Shown: positions 49,236 to 55,094 of the stretch, piece after piece | Numbering within the stretch: the first letter of the stretch is position 1 | How the letters are laid out: every line of letters starts with the position of its first letter | DNA from: Paenibacillus_F sp047238265 | Lineage (GTDB): Bacteria; Bacillota; Bacilli; Paenibacillales; NBRC-103111 | Length of the DNA stretch: 64,000 bases | Assembly (NCBI RefSeq): GCF_047238265.1 | Contig: NZ_JBDFMM010000002.1 | Span: 1-64,000, forward strand | Reading direction: 5' to 3' | The notes under the pieces: generated by a model | The model's input: the letters and a program-made list of their open reading frames with translations, nothing else | The model's database searches: none | Told to the model about the DNA's origin: nothing | Position numbers and translations under genes: made by a program

Positions 49236-49418
49236 ATGATATACAAAACGAAACTCGAAAACGGCGCGGAGATCGTCACTATCGACCTTCTTAACATTGT
49301 TGAAAGGACCGACATTAAAGACGGCGACATGTTTACCGTCGAAGTTTGGACGGACGACGGACAACGTTCGCACACGCTGGATATTACAAAACGAATACCT
49401 ACTTATCCGGGGCGCTAA
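49236..49418 (+). CDS. Hypothetical microprotein
   Basis: The 60-residue beta-rich protein (MIYKTKLENGAEIVTIDLLN...) lies behind the second hairpin repeat with AGAGGAGCG before the ATG. Its end lies in the terminator. Confidence 0.6.
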   Translation: MIYKTKLENGAEIVTIDLLNIVERTDIKDGDMFTVEVWTDDGQRSHTLDITKRIPTYPGR

Positions 49419-49434
49419 GGCGCTCTTTTTTTTT
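49410..49434 (+). terminator. Intrinsic terminator
   Basis: Six-base stem GGGCGC/GCGCTC, loop TAAG, nine T. Confidence 0.85.
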
Positions 49435-49445
49435 GTGGTTTAAAC

Positions 49446-49473
49446 GTCACACGGGGCGTCGCCTTCCTATATT
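49446..49473 (+). promoter_or_regulatory. GTCACA-N16-TATATT phage promoter, copy 6
   Basis: GTCACA (49446-49451), 16 bases, TATATTGTACCTCGAATGAA. It heads the dNMP kinase and sigma-like operon. Confidence 0.7.
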
Positions 49474-49510
49474 GTACCTCGAATGAATCATTAGGAAGGA
49501 GGGGCTTTTC

Positions 49511-49738
49511 GTGCCTCAAGTTTACCTCTATAAAGACAAGCTCATACGCGCTGAGGACCTGTTCACCCAAATGCGAATTCGTCTCACGCAGGCAGCAGCA
49601 GAACTCCAAATTACGTACGAGGACGCAAAAACTGCCGTTCTAACCCCTTTAGAATCCCGTAATTACGCGCAACTCCAGCGCCATGTAACGAAACTCCGTG
49701 AGTGGGAGGTTGTCGACCATGTTCGTTCCCGGTATTAA
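49511..49738 (+). CDS. Hypothetical helical protein
   Basis: A 75-residue helical protein from GTG 49511, with AAGGAGGGG 8 bases before it. It overlaps the dNMP kinase start by 20 bases. No domain recognised; the heptad pattern suggests a small coiled coil. Confidence 0.65.
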   Translation: MPQVYLYKDKLIRAEDLFTQMRIRLTQAAAELQITYEDAKTAVLTPLESRNYAQLQRHVTKLREWEVVDHVRSRY

Positions 49739-50291
49739 ATTGGCGTTATGCGGCGGTATGCGGTCCGGGAAGGACACCGTCGCGGAGCAGCTAGTATTTG
49801 AACAGGGGTTTACACGTTTCGCGTTCGGCGACGAGCTTAAACGTTACGCGCACGATCTGTTCGGCGATACTGGCGCAAAGCAGCGCGAGCTATACCAATG
49901 GTTCGGCCAAACGATGCGGGAGCGCGATCCGAACATCTGGGTACGTAAGTGCTTCGAAGGCATCGCCATCAAAGAGCATTGTGCTCGCCAGCCATTCCGT
50001 CCCGTAATCACTGATTTGCGGCAGCCCAACGAGTACGATGCGCTGCGGCGGGAAGGATTCGCGATAGTACGCGTCCACGCGCCCGTAGAAGTCCGTCAGA
50101 AACGTGCAGAGGCGGCCGGGGATATATTCCGTCCGGAAGACATGCTGCATGACACAGAGAGCCACTACAACGGCTTTGACGTCGACTACGTAATCGTTAA
50201 CGACGGCGATCTGTCCCAGCTAGAGGACGAGGTCCGAAAGATGCTTGCGTATATCGTTTCTCAAGGGGGTGCCGTCGATGGGAGCCGTTAA
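49719..50291 (+). CDS. Deoxynucleoside monophosphate kinase
   Basis: The 190-residue P-loop kinase has LALCGGMRSGKDTVAEQL (about residues 7-24), VITDLRQPNEYDALR (about 103-117) in the nucleotide/acceptor region and an arginine-rich lid (VRQKRAEA). This matches phage dNMP kinases that convert dNMPs to dNDPs. ATG 49719 follows GGGAGG. It completes the nucleotide-synthesis set with NrdI/E/F, dUTPase and ThyX. Confidence 0.87.
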   Translation: MFVPGIKLALCGGMRSGKDTVAEQLVFEQGFTRFAFGDELKRYAHDLFGDTGAKQRELYQWFGQTMRERDPNIWVRKCFEGIAIKEHCARQPFRPVITDLRQPNEYDALRREGFAIVRVHAPVEVRQKRAEAAGDIFRPEDMLHDTESHYNGFDVDYVIVNDGDLSQLEDEVRKMLAYIVSQGGAVDGSR

Positions 50292-50652
50292 AGTCGATCT
50301 ATCTAAGGGAGGAAAACGCCTGGAGTCGTTATACCCGTTATCCTCGGAGGAAGGCGTTCGGAAGCTGCTGGAGCAGGTCCATCATGTGAGATCCGAGCGA
50401 ATTACCCGCGGGGATTATGACGCCGTCGTTATGCTGGTCGACTTCGAGCAGTCTATCAAAGACGCGTGTCTCACCGAGCGCCAGCAACAGGTAATTTACT
50501 ACGCGTATGAACGAGATCTCCCTCAGAGCGAAATCGCTGGCATGCTAGGTATGAGCCAGCAGGGAGTAAGCAATCATTTAAACGCTGCTATTCGGAAAAT
50601 TGCAGCAATCAACGAAAAGAGAGAAGAGGGAACAGCGACGTGGGGAAATTGA
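50278..50652 (+). CDS. Sigma-region-4-like HTH protein
   Basis: The 124-residue product ends in a helix-turn-helix of sigma-70 region 4 type: LTERQQQVIYYAYERDLPQS, then EIAGMLGMSQQGVSNHLNAA. It has no region 2. Such proteins act as late regulators or anti/co-sigma factors in some phages. ATG 50278 follows AAGGGGG; it overlaps the kinase by 14 bases and its downstream neighbour by 13. Confidence 0.75.
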   Translation: MGAVKVDLSKGGKRLESLYPLSSEEGVRKLLEQVHHVRSERITRGDYDAVVMLVDFEQSIKDACLTERQQQVIYYAYERDLPQSEIAGMLGMSQQGVSNHLNAAIRKIAAINEKREEGTATWGN

Positions 50653-51032
50653 CATCGATCTACGCAGGAAGATTTACAACGGGGGATTATAGAGCAGCGT
50701 TTTATGCGGCTGTGGGCGAGCTTACCGCAGTGACGGACATGCCCGTTCAGTTTCGTATCTCGGCTGTGGAGGTATTGACCGAGTCGTATTTTCAGCAAAC
50801 AGGGAGGCAGCCGGGAACGAACGAGTTGGAGCTTCTAGCAGATTTCATCCTTCGGGACGAGTTGAGCGATAAAGCGCCGGATAAGGTTACGAACACGCCT
50901 TTCCCGTTCCTATCTGAAAACCAGTCCAGGACGCGCAGGGAGCGCGAAGTTGCGTCGGATATGACAAACACGACAGCAGACGTAACCTACCGTATGAACG
51001 GCCGGAGAGCGCGTAGGGAGGTGACGGCTTGA
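50640..51032 (+). CDS. Conserved phage protein, unknown function
   Basis: The 130-residue protein (GTG 50640) begins GKLTSIYAGRFTTGDYRAAF and contains VEVLTESYFQQTGRQPGTNE, a pattern I associate with a conserved Bacillota phage family of unknown role. The tail is Arg/Thr-rich. It overlaps the sigma-like gene and the next membrane microprotein. Confidence 0.65.
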   Translation: MGKLTSIYAGRFTTGDYRAAFYAAVGELTAVTDMPVQFRISAVEVLTESYFQQTGRQPGTNELELLADFILRDELSDKAPDKVTNTPFPFLSENQSRTRREREVASDMTNTTADVTYRMNGRRARREVTA

Positions 51033-51160
51033 TTACGTTTGCGTGGATTCTCGTCGGAGTAGTCGCTTTCGGCATATTGTCGGACATCTATAAGGGATAC
51101 TTCCCCATCGACTACACGCTCATTATGATTTTTCTTCTGCTATTCTTGAACGTAATCTAG
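51029..51160 (+). CDS. Two-helix membrane microprotein
   Basis: A 43-residue protein from TTG 51029 (TTGA overlap) with GGGAGGTGA upstream. Two hydrophobic helices (FAWILVGVVAFGILS and TLIMIFLLLFLNVI) are joined by a short loop (DIYKGYFPID). It is the last gene of the operon. Holin-like or membrane-stress roles are possible. Confidence 0.6.
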   Translation: MITFAWILVGVVAFGILSDIYKGYFPIDYTLIMIFLLLFLNVI

Positions 51161-51172
51161 CGCATAAAGAAA

Positions 51173-51197
51173 AGCCGTCCAATTAGGACGACTTTTT
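51173..51197. terminator. Bidirectional terminator
   Basis: CGTCC/GGACG core (51176-51180, 51186-51190) with flanking A-T pairs, five T on the plus strand and TTTT on the minus strand. It separates the plus operon from the minus-strand island. Confidence 0.7.
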
Positions 51198-51203
51198 CGT
51201 TTT

Positions 51204-51533
51204 CTATAGACTTGCGATAGTAAAAACTGGTTCCGTAGGCAAGTCCTCAGGAGCTGCATAAATCAGAATATTTGTTGTTTTCACGTCCGGAGAAGCTTTA
51301 GTATGGGCTAAATCCATGCCCGTATGTCTAACCTCAAGAAGAACACCGCCTTTACCTCCGAGAGCATGTTCTCTATACTCAGCCTTAACGCTGCGTAATA
51401 CATAGCCTGCCGCATTCCCAAAGTTGAACTCTCTATGAAGTCGATTGAAGTTTTTTTCTATAGCCTCAATAAGTGTACTTCCCTGGATAGTGAAAAACGA
51501 ACCGGAACCCGACATGACTCTGAATTCTCGCAT
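51204..51533 (-). CDS. Hypothetical protein
   Basis: A 109-residue minus-strand protein (MREFRVMSGSGSFFTIQGST...) with a helix at STLIEAIEKNFNRLHREF. GAGAGGG precedes its ATG. The two-thirds C-terminal part is beta-rich. No known family; part of the minus-strand island. Confidence 0.6.
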   Translation of the reverse strand: MREFRVMSGSGSFFTIQGSTLIEAIEKNFNRLHREFNFGNAAGYVLRSVKAEYREHALGGKGGVLLEVRHTGMDLAHTKASPDVKTTNILIYAAPEDLPTEPVFTIASL

Positions 51534-51574
51534 TAGGTAGTCAACCCTCTCGTAATATTATTCCTATATTAGTC

Positions 51575-51603
51575 ATTACATCATGGGGACGAATAAAGTT
51601 CAA
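51575..51603 (-). promoter_or_regulatory. Possible minus-strand promoter
   Basis: Minus-strand TTGAAC (51598-51603), 17 bases, TGTAAT (51575-51580). Moderate match. Confidence 0.4.
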
Positions 51604-51863
51604 TCAAATATTGGTAATTTTTCATTATTGAAAGATATTTCGACGCCCGTAGGAGTAAGCCCGTCAGCAGAGCGTGTAACCTCCCACGCCTTGATAAATC
51701 CCTCGCCTTTCGCTACCATTTCCACAGCCTGCTCGAAGGGGAATTCAGCTGCCTCCGAAAAATTCGTAGTATAAAACGCCTCATCCAGATTTCCAAACCC
51801 CGAGAAATACCGAACCTTCGAATCTGCTGATGCAAAGACGCCCACAATATACTCTTTTTTCAT
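51600..51863 (-). CDS. Hypothetical protein, paralogue of the next gene
   Basis: The 87-residue protein from ATG 51863 (AAAGGAG 8 bases before) starts MKKEYIVGVFASADSKVRYF and contains GEGFIKAWEVTRSADG. The gene at 51877 has YYVIGVK, KVSYVASY and TFKAWYVHVENG in the same order, so the two appear to be divergent duplicates. Confidence 0.6.
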   Translation of the reverse strand: MKKEYIVGVFASADSKVRYFSGFGNLDEAFYTTNFSEAAEFPFEQAVEMVAKGEGFIKAWEVTRSADGLTPTGVEISFNNEKLPIFD

Positions 51864-51876
51864 ATCGATTTCTCCT

Positions 51877-52107
51877 TTAATATAGGGTGACGGGGTAACG
51901 ACGTAGTAACTTGCCGTTCTCGACATGTACGTACCACGCTTTGAACGTTCTGGGGTAATTTCGGATAACCTCGATTGCTGCGGATTTCGAGTAGCGACCT
52001 GCATTTAGCACGTCCTCCGTGTACTCAAAAATCATGCTCCGGTAAGATGCGACATAGGAAACCTTCCTGCCGTACTTAACCCCGATAACATAATACTTCT
52101 CTACCAA
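51877..52107 (-). CDS. Hypothetical protein, paralogue of the previous gene
   Basis: A 76-residue protein from TTG 52107, with GGAGGAGG 9 bases upstream, driven by the operator-bearing promoter at 52148-52176. Sequence pattern as described for 51600-51863. Function unknown. Confidence 0.6.
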   Translation of the reverse strand: MVEKYYVIGVKYGRKVSYVASYRSMIFEYTEDVLNAGRYSKSAAIEVIRNYPRTFKAWYVHVENGKLLRRYPVTLY

Positions 52108-52147
52108 CTTTTTTCCTCCTCCGGAAAATGTTTCGCTTACAAATAAC

Positions 52148-52176
52148 AGAATATCGTTTTTCCGTTATTTTGTCAA
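52148..52176 (-). promoter_or_regulatory. Minus-strand sigma-A-like promoter with operator core
   Basis: Minus strand: TTGACA (52171-52176), 17 bases including AACGGAAAAACGA, TATTCT (52148-52153). The leader has GTAAGCGAAAC. Confidence 0.82.
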
Positions 52177-52184
52177 CGATTATT

Positions 52185-52213
52185 TTGCATTTTCTCGGGG
52201 AGTATGCTATTAT
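52185..52213 (+). promoter_or_regulatory. Promoter of the candidate small RNA
   Basis: TTGCAT (52185-52190), 17 bases, TATTAT (52208-52213), back to back with the minus-strand promoter. No operator core in the spacer. Confidence 0.6.
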
Positions 52214-52219
52214 GTGCCT

Positions 52220-52322
52220 TAGTAGCTCGCCATAAGGATGTTTAATCGTCCTCCGTTTCGCTTACGTGGGCGAGCGAAAAAGGGATTTATCCTCTCTCCG
52301 GGGGATAGATCCCTTTTGTTTT
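52220..52322 (+). ncRNA. Candidate trans-acting small RNA with anti-leader loop
   Basis: From the promoter at 52185-52213 to a perfect terminator at 52278-52322, about 100 nt without a coding frame. GCTCGCC (52225-52231) pairs with GGCGAGC (52269-52275), closing a loop that holds GTCCTCCGTTTCGCTTAC (52247-52264 region). This is complementary to the leader AAGCGAAACGGAG found ahead of phage genes; the match to 17327-17343 is 17 bases without a break. The RNA would be expected to block ribosome binding on those messages. Not shown experimentally; the sequence could also be a degraded leader in antisense orientation. Confidence 0.55.
52278..52322. terminator. Strong bidirectional terminator
   Basis: Fifteen-base stem (52278-52292 with 52303-52317, one T-G pair) with TTTTGTTTT after it on the plus strand and TTTTT on the minus strand. 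It ends the small RNA and also the minus-strand membrane protein gene. Confidence 0.9.
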
Positions 52323-52325
52323 ACC

Positions 52326-52778
52326 CTAGATGGTCGATAAAGTTGTGACAGCGAACGCCAGGCCCAAAACAAAAAGGCCGACGTTCATCCACGCCAAATT
52401 CCTCCAATTCCTTCCGCGCCGGAAATTCCTATGCGCGCCTTTTGCCCCATAGGTCGCAAAAAATACGTTGATAGCCGTCAGAAGCCAGCCTGTAACCTTT
52501 ACGTACTCTGGAAAGTATATAACGGAAATCACCCGCATCAAAATGACAGCCACCACGCTGCAAAGAAGCCCGTACAAGAGCATCATTCTCCGTTGATGCC
52601 GTACCCTTCGTTCGCGAGCGCTATCCTCTTTCAGCTCTCTTTCGATCTCCAGCAGTTCCCGAAGCAACGTCGTGAAGTGATACGCGGAAGCCTCGTCCTG
52701 GTGTTCTTTCGCCAACTCGACGCGCTGCCGTAAATGTAACGCACGCTCGACCTTCCATTTTCTCTCATCCACAGTCAT
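52326..52778 (-). CDS. Membrane protein, three hydrophobic segments
   Basis: The 150-residue protein has an N-terminal charged coiled coil (residues 1-62: REL..IERELKEDSARERRV) and hydrophobic helices near residues 66-86, 95-112 and 129-147. GGAGGGTGAC precedes its ATG. Expression is from an operator-type promoter. The layout suggests a membrane-anchored sensor or superinfection factor (inference). Confidence 0.65.
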   Translation of the reverse strand: MTVDERKWKVERALHLRQRVELAKEHQDEASAYHFTTLLRELLEIERELKEDSARERRVRHQRRMMLLYGLLCSVVAVILMRVISVIYFPEYVKVTGWLLTAINVFFATYGAKGAHRNFRRGRNWRNLAWMNVGLFVLGLAFAVTTLSTI

Positions 52779-52813
52779 AGAGTCACCCTCCAGTAATTTC
52801 GCTTACAAAAATA

Positions 52814-52842
52814 ATTATATATCGTTATTCCGATTTTTACAA
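52814..52842 (-). promoter_or_regulatory. Minus-strand sigma-A-like promoter with operator core
   Basis: Minus strand: TTGTAA (52837-52842), 17 bases with ATCGGAATAACGATA, TATAAT (52814-52819). Leader GTAAGCGAAA. Confidence 0.8.
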
Positions 52843-52854
52843 ATATTTTCTATG

Positions 52855-53054
52855 TACTAAAAAGGCCGTACCTAGCGACAGGTGCGGCCTTACATCGCCT
52901 ACTTTCGAGTAAAGAGAAGGCGACGAGCTATGTAATTCCGGTTTATCATATCACGATCTCAAAAACGTGTAAATAGGCATAGTAAAACCGCCGATAGCCT
53001 TTCCCTAAACTATCGGCGGCGAGGGACATACTCGCAGTATATCCGCCGTCAACC
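52855..53054 (-). ncRNA. Candidate structured RNA, minus strand
   Basis: About 200 nt from a good sigma-A promoter (53061-53089) to a minus-strand terminator (52857-52891). It holds a ten-base hairpin (52988-52997 with 53010-53019), a TCGCCT/AGGCGA hairpin (52895-52923) and the terminator stem. The only frame is 27 codons (from 53012 region) without a ribosome site. Structured and independently transcribed, it is more likely an RNA than a gene for protein. Confidence 0.5.
52857..52891 (-). terminator. Minus-strand intrinsic terminator
   Basis: AAGGCCG/CGGCCTT outer stem (52862-52868, 52885-52891) with ACCT/AGGT inside; five T on the minus strand at 52859-52863. Confidence 0.8.
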
Positions 53055-53060
53055 TTCTAT

Positions 53061-53089
53061 ATTATAGCATGGTTAAATTTACCTTTCAA
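53061..53089 (-). promoter_or_regulatory. Minus-strand sigma-A promoter
   Basis: Minus strand: TTGAAA (53084-53089), 17 bases, TATAAT (53061-53066). No operator core. Confidence 0.7.
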
Positions 53090-53136
53090 ACGATTTCGAC
53101 ACAAAACGACATTCTACCCACGTAATTATACCTCAA

Positions 53137-53197
53137 TGATACGATACCCAGCCTGTAATTGCGGGCATGAGCGACCATAAAGATACATATCGTATCA
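53137..53197. repeat. Inverted repeat TGATACGATA / TATCGTATCA
   Basis: Perfect ten-base arms at 53137-53146 and 53188-53197, in an AT-rich gap of about 230 bases (53090-53319) that holds no gene I can support. The same AATGATACGAT occurs at about 59140. Possibly a regulator site or replication-related element. Confidence 0.6.
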
Positions 53198-53319
53198 CTT
53201 GCTACATTCGTTATCCTATCATAAATTTCGAGGGTAAGCAATCCCGACTAAAAAACTTAATCATTTTCTAATATTGCGTGCTTGTATCCTTCTGATTGCG
53301 GGAAAGGAATGGGTGACGT

Positions 53320-53347
53320 GTCACAAACAAGTTACAGCCTCTATATT
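53320..53347 (+). promoter_or_regulatory. GTCACA-N16-TATATT phage promoter, copy 7
   Basis: GTCACA (53320-53325), 16 bases, TATATTGTACC. It leads the small-gene operon from 53478. Confidence 0.7.
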
Positions 53348-53433
53348 GTACCTTTGAAACGAGCTATCACGCTTTCTTTCTTCGAGTCCTGTTCTCAAAA
53401 CGGCGGGAGACAAGGGGCGAATAATCAGCGATG

Positions 53434-53457
53434 GGGGTTCCGCCGCCGCGGAACCCC
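53434..53457 (+). other. Leader hairpin before a ribosome site
   Basis: Ten-base perfect stem GGGGTTCCGC/GCGGAACCCC with a four-base loop CGCC, 7 bases before AAGGAGG of the gene at 53478. Without T-run it is not a terminator; it may stabilise the message. Confidence 0.6.
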
Positions 53458-53477
53458 AGTCCAAGGAGGAGTAACAG

Positions 53478-53663
53478 GTGGGTATCCGTCAACAGATGCG
53501 CGAGTTACACGTGCTAATACGCGAAAGACAAGTTACGTTGGAGACTCAGAAGGCAGCCGGACTTGGGTTCGTTTCAATCGAACAAGCGCTATACATGTCT
53601 AAAATGGAACGCTCTTTATCGGAAATCGTGCTGCAACTGCTTGACCACATTGACCATGCGTAA
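53478..53663 (+). CDS. Hypothetical helical microprotein
   Basis: A 61-residue protein from GTG 53478 (AAGGAGGA ahead), helical throughout (MRELHVLIRERQVTLETQKA). It overlaps the next gene by eight bases. Function unknown. Confidence 0.6.
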   Translation: MGIRQQMRELHVLIRERQVTLETQKAAGLGFVSIEQALYMSKMERSLSEIVLQLLDHIDHA

Positions 53664-53850
53664 ACTGGCGCACTTTATTCAGATTGAATGCATCTGCGGC
53701 ATACACCACGTCGACCTAATGGCGGAGGTGTGGTCTGACGACTCGAAGGTTTTTTATCGCTGCAATACCTGTAGGCGGCTGTTAGTCGTCAGAGACAATG
53801 ACGGATCGTTTTACGAAGTGGGTCGGCAGATGACGAGAGGGAGGAAATAG
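53656..53850 (+). CDS. Zinc-ribbon-like protein
   Basis: The 64-residue product has IECICGIHH and YRCNTCRRL, two Cys pairs about 28 residues apart, as in zinc ribbons. Translation is coupled to the previous gene by overlap. Function unknown. Confidence 0.6.
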   Translation: MRKLAHFIQIECICGIHHVDLMAEVWSDDSKVFYRCNTCRRLLVVRDNDGSFYEVGRQMTRGRK

Positions 53851-53851
53851 C

Positions 53852-53992
53852 TTGAAACCGTTAAAGTTTACGCTGAAATGCGACTGTGACGCAGAAATCG
53901 AGGGGCTGCTCGACGAGGACGACTACAAGGAAGAATTAGCGTGTGGCTGCGGGCTGGTCTGGGTAATTCCCCGGCCGTACGATTCAAAATAG
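53852..53992 (+). CDS. Cys-rich acidic microprotein
   Basis: The 46-residue protein from TTG 53852 has KCDCD and ACGCG, two close Cys pairs separated by an acidic loop (LLDEDDYKEEL), plausibly one zinc site. GAGGGAGG lies 9 bases upstream. Confidence 0.55.
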   Translation: MKPLKFTLKCDCDAEIEGLLDEDDYKEELACGCGLVWVIPRPYDSK

Positions 53993-54006
53993 GGGAGGGC
54001 TTTAAA

Positions 54007-54174
54007 ATGCACAAATCAGAGCGGAATGGATTTTTAATCGAAGAAAATGGCGAGTATAAAGGGTTTCCCTTTGTCGTGTCCCTGAAAAATCAATTTATTG
54101 ATGCCTTTGAGTTGTTGGAGGAGGCAGAAGGGTTCTGTGACGAGGAGCGACCGGATCATTACGAACAAGATTGA
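54007..54174 (+). CDS. Hypothetical acidic microprotein
   Basis: A 55-residue protein (MHKSERNGFLIEENGEYKGF...) with GGGGAGGG 8 bases before the ATG; acidic C-terminus (EEAEGFCDEERPD). No known family. Confidence 0.55.
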   Translation: MHKSERNGFLIEENGEYKGFPFVVSLKNQFIDAFELLEEAEGFCDEERPDHYEQD

Positions 54175-54211
54175 ACAATTGCTAAACATCAACTAAGGGA
54201 GGGTTTATACA

Positions 54212-54403
54212 GTGATTAAAGTAACGGGAACGGCATGGTTGAACGTTGATTTTGAGGCAGTACTGGACATGACTGAGGAAGAGTTTGAGGTGATGCCTGA
54301 ACACGAGCGAAATATACTGCTAGACACCGCCAGTAAATGGCGCGAAGCAGTGGTTTCCGCCGAAGTGGACGAATTTGAAGTAAATGATATTGATGATGTT
54401 TAG
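54212..54403 (+). CDS. Hypothetical acidic protein
   Basis: The 63-residue product from GTG 54212 is acidic (LDMTEEEFEVMPEHERNILL) and begins with a beta strand (IKVTGTAWLNVDFEAV), similar in layout to small DUF-type phage proteins with a 'GTA.V.F' start. AAGGGAGGG lies 14 bases ahead as part of the repeat. Confidence 0.6.
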   Translation: MIKVTGTAWLNVDFEAVLDMTEEEFEVMPEHERNILLDTASKWREAVVSAEVDEFEVNDIDDV

Positions 54404-54426
54404 TGATGAATAAAGGAGGGATTACG

Positions 54427-54636
54427 GTGATTGTTTGTCCGGTATGTGGTCCAGATTATGGTGCGAATGGCACCCGCAAATTTAACGGAAAAGAACATTG
54501 TTGTAACACGGAAAAGCACCACGGGTTCTACCACGCTTTGCAATATAGCTGCAAACATGGGATTGAATATAAGGATTGCGCTGATTGTCAGACGGAAGAT
54601 TACATCAATGACATGCAACGGCTAAACATCAACTAA
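54427..54636 (+). CDS. Cys/His-rich zinc-binding protein
   Basis: The 69-residue protein has CPVC at the N-terminus, then CC, HH, CKHG and DCADC: at least seven Cys and four His, enough for two zinc ions. GTG 54427 follows AAAGGAGGG by six bases; an ATG at 54403 would use a weaker site. Function unknown. Confidence 0.6.
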   Translation: MIVCPVCGPDYGANGTRKFNGKEHCCNTEKHHGFYHALQYSCKHGIEYKDCADCQTEDYINDMQRLNIN

Positions 54637-54650
54637 GGGAGGGTAACCGG

Positions 54651-54887
54651 ATGTCACCGCAGGAAATCGAAGTAGGAAAGACCTACCACAACGGTAAAGA
54701 GGGGCCGCGGTCATACAGCACGCGAAAAGTGCTGGACATAGGTGTCCGCTGGTTTGAACCTTTTAACGCACGAATGAGACATGATGGAGTTGAATATAGG
54801 CAGGTAGCTGGTCCCGGTAAAGGAGGCGTCTACATCCTTCCGATGGAAACCATTGCACGCTGGGCCAAGGGCGAGGTTATAGAGTAG
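54651..54887 (+). CDS. Hypothetical basic protein
   Basis: The 78-residue product (MSPQEIEVGKTYHNGKEGPR...) has an SH3-like 'EVGKTY.N.K' start, typical of small phage proteins that follow 'KVGKTY'. GGGAGGG lies upstream. Function unknown. Confidence 0.6.
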   Translation: MSPQEIEVGKTYHNGKEGPRSYSTRKVLDIGVRWFEPFNARMRHDGVEYRQVAGPGKGGVYILPMETIARWAKGEVIE

Positions 54888-54920
54888 CACTCTATGGTCA
54901 TCTAAAGGACGGTGTGCGCG

Positions 54921-55094
54921 ATGAACTTGTTTAATCAGATCCGATTCGGCTGGGCCGCGTGTAAGATTGCTCGCATGTATTGGGCGTCAGACAGATCGAG
55001 CGATGAGTGGAACCTGGCTTATTACAGCTTTTTCAATCTTTTGGACGAATTTGCGGAGGACGAGCGAAACCACGAAAGGGAGAAATTACGATGA
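54921..55094 (+). CDS. Hypothetical microprotein
   Basis: A 57-residue aromatic/acidic protein (MNLFNQIRFGWAACKIARMY...) with leader AGGACGGTGTGCGCG. Overlaps the next gene by four bases. No known family. Confidence 0.55.
   Translation: MNLFNQIRFGWAACKIARMYWASDRSSDEWNLAYYSFFNLLDEFAEDERNHEREKLR

Larger units (their letters stand above)
54181..54644 (+). repeat. 24-bp direct repeat, two copies
   Basis: Identical 24-base units at 54181-54204 and 54621-54644, each ending AAGGGAGGGT, a strong ribosome site for the genes at 54212 and 54651. The second copy also codes for the end of the preceding gene. Like the 34-kb repeat, it looks like a leader duplicated with its gene. Confidence 0.85.

Noticed and set aside
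52210..52260. Minus-strand leader with a four-codon frame (MASY)
   Set aside because: GCGAAACGGAGGACG is present on the minus strand, but no minus-strand promoter exists between it and the terminator at 52278-52322. The plus-strand small RNA explains the region better.
53282..53602. Plus-strand frame of 106 codons across the promoter at 53320
   Set aside because: It covers the promoter and hairpin leader and has no ribosome site; the GTG at 53478 in another frame is better supported.
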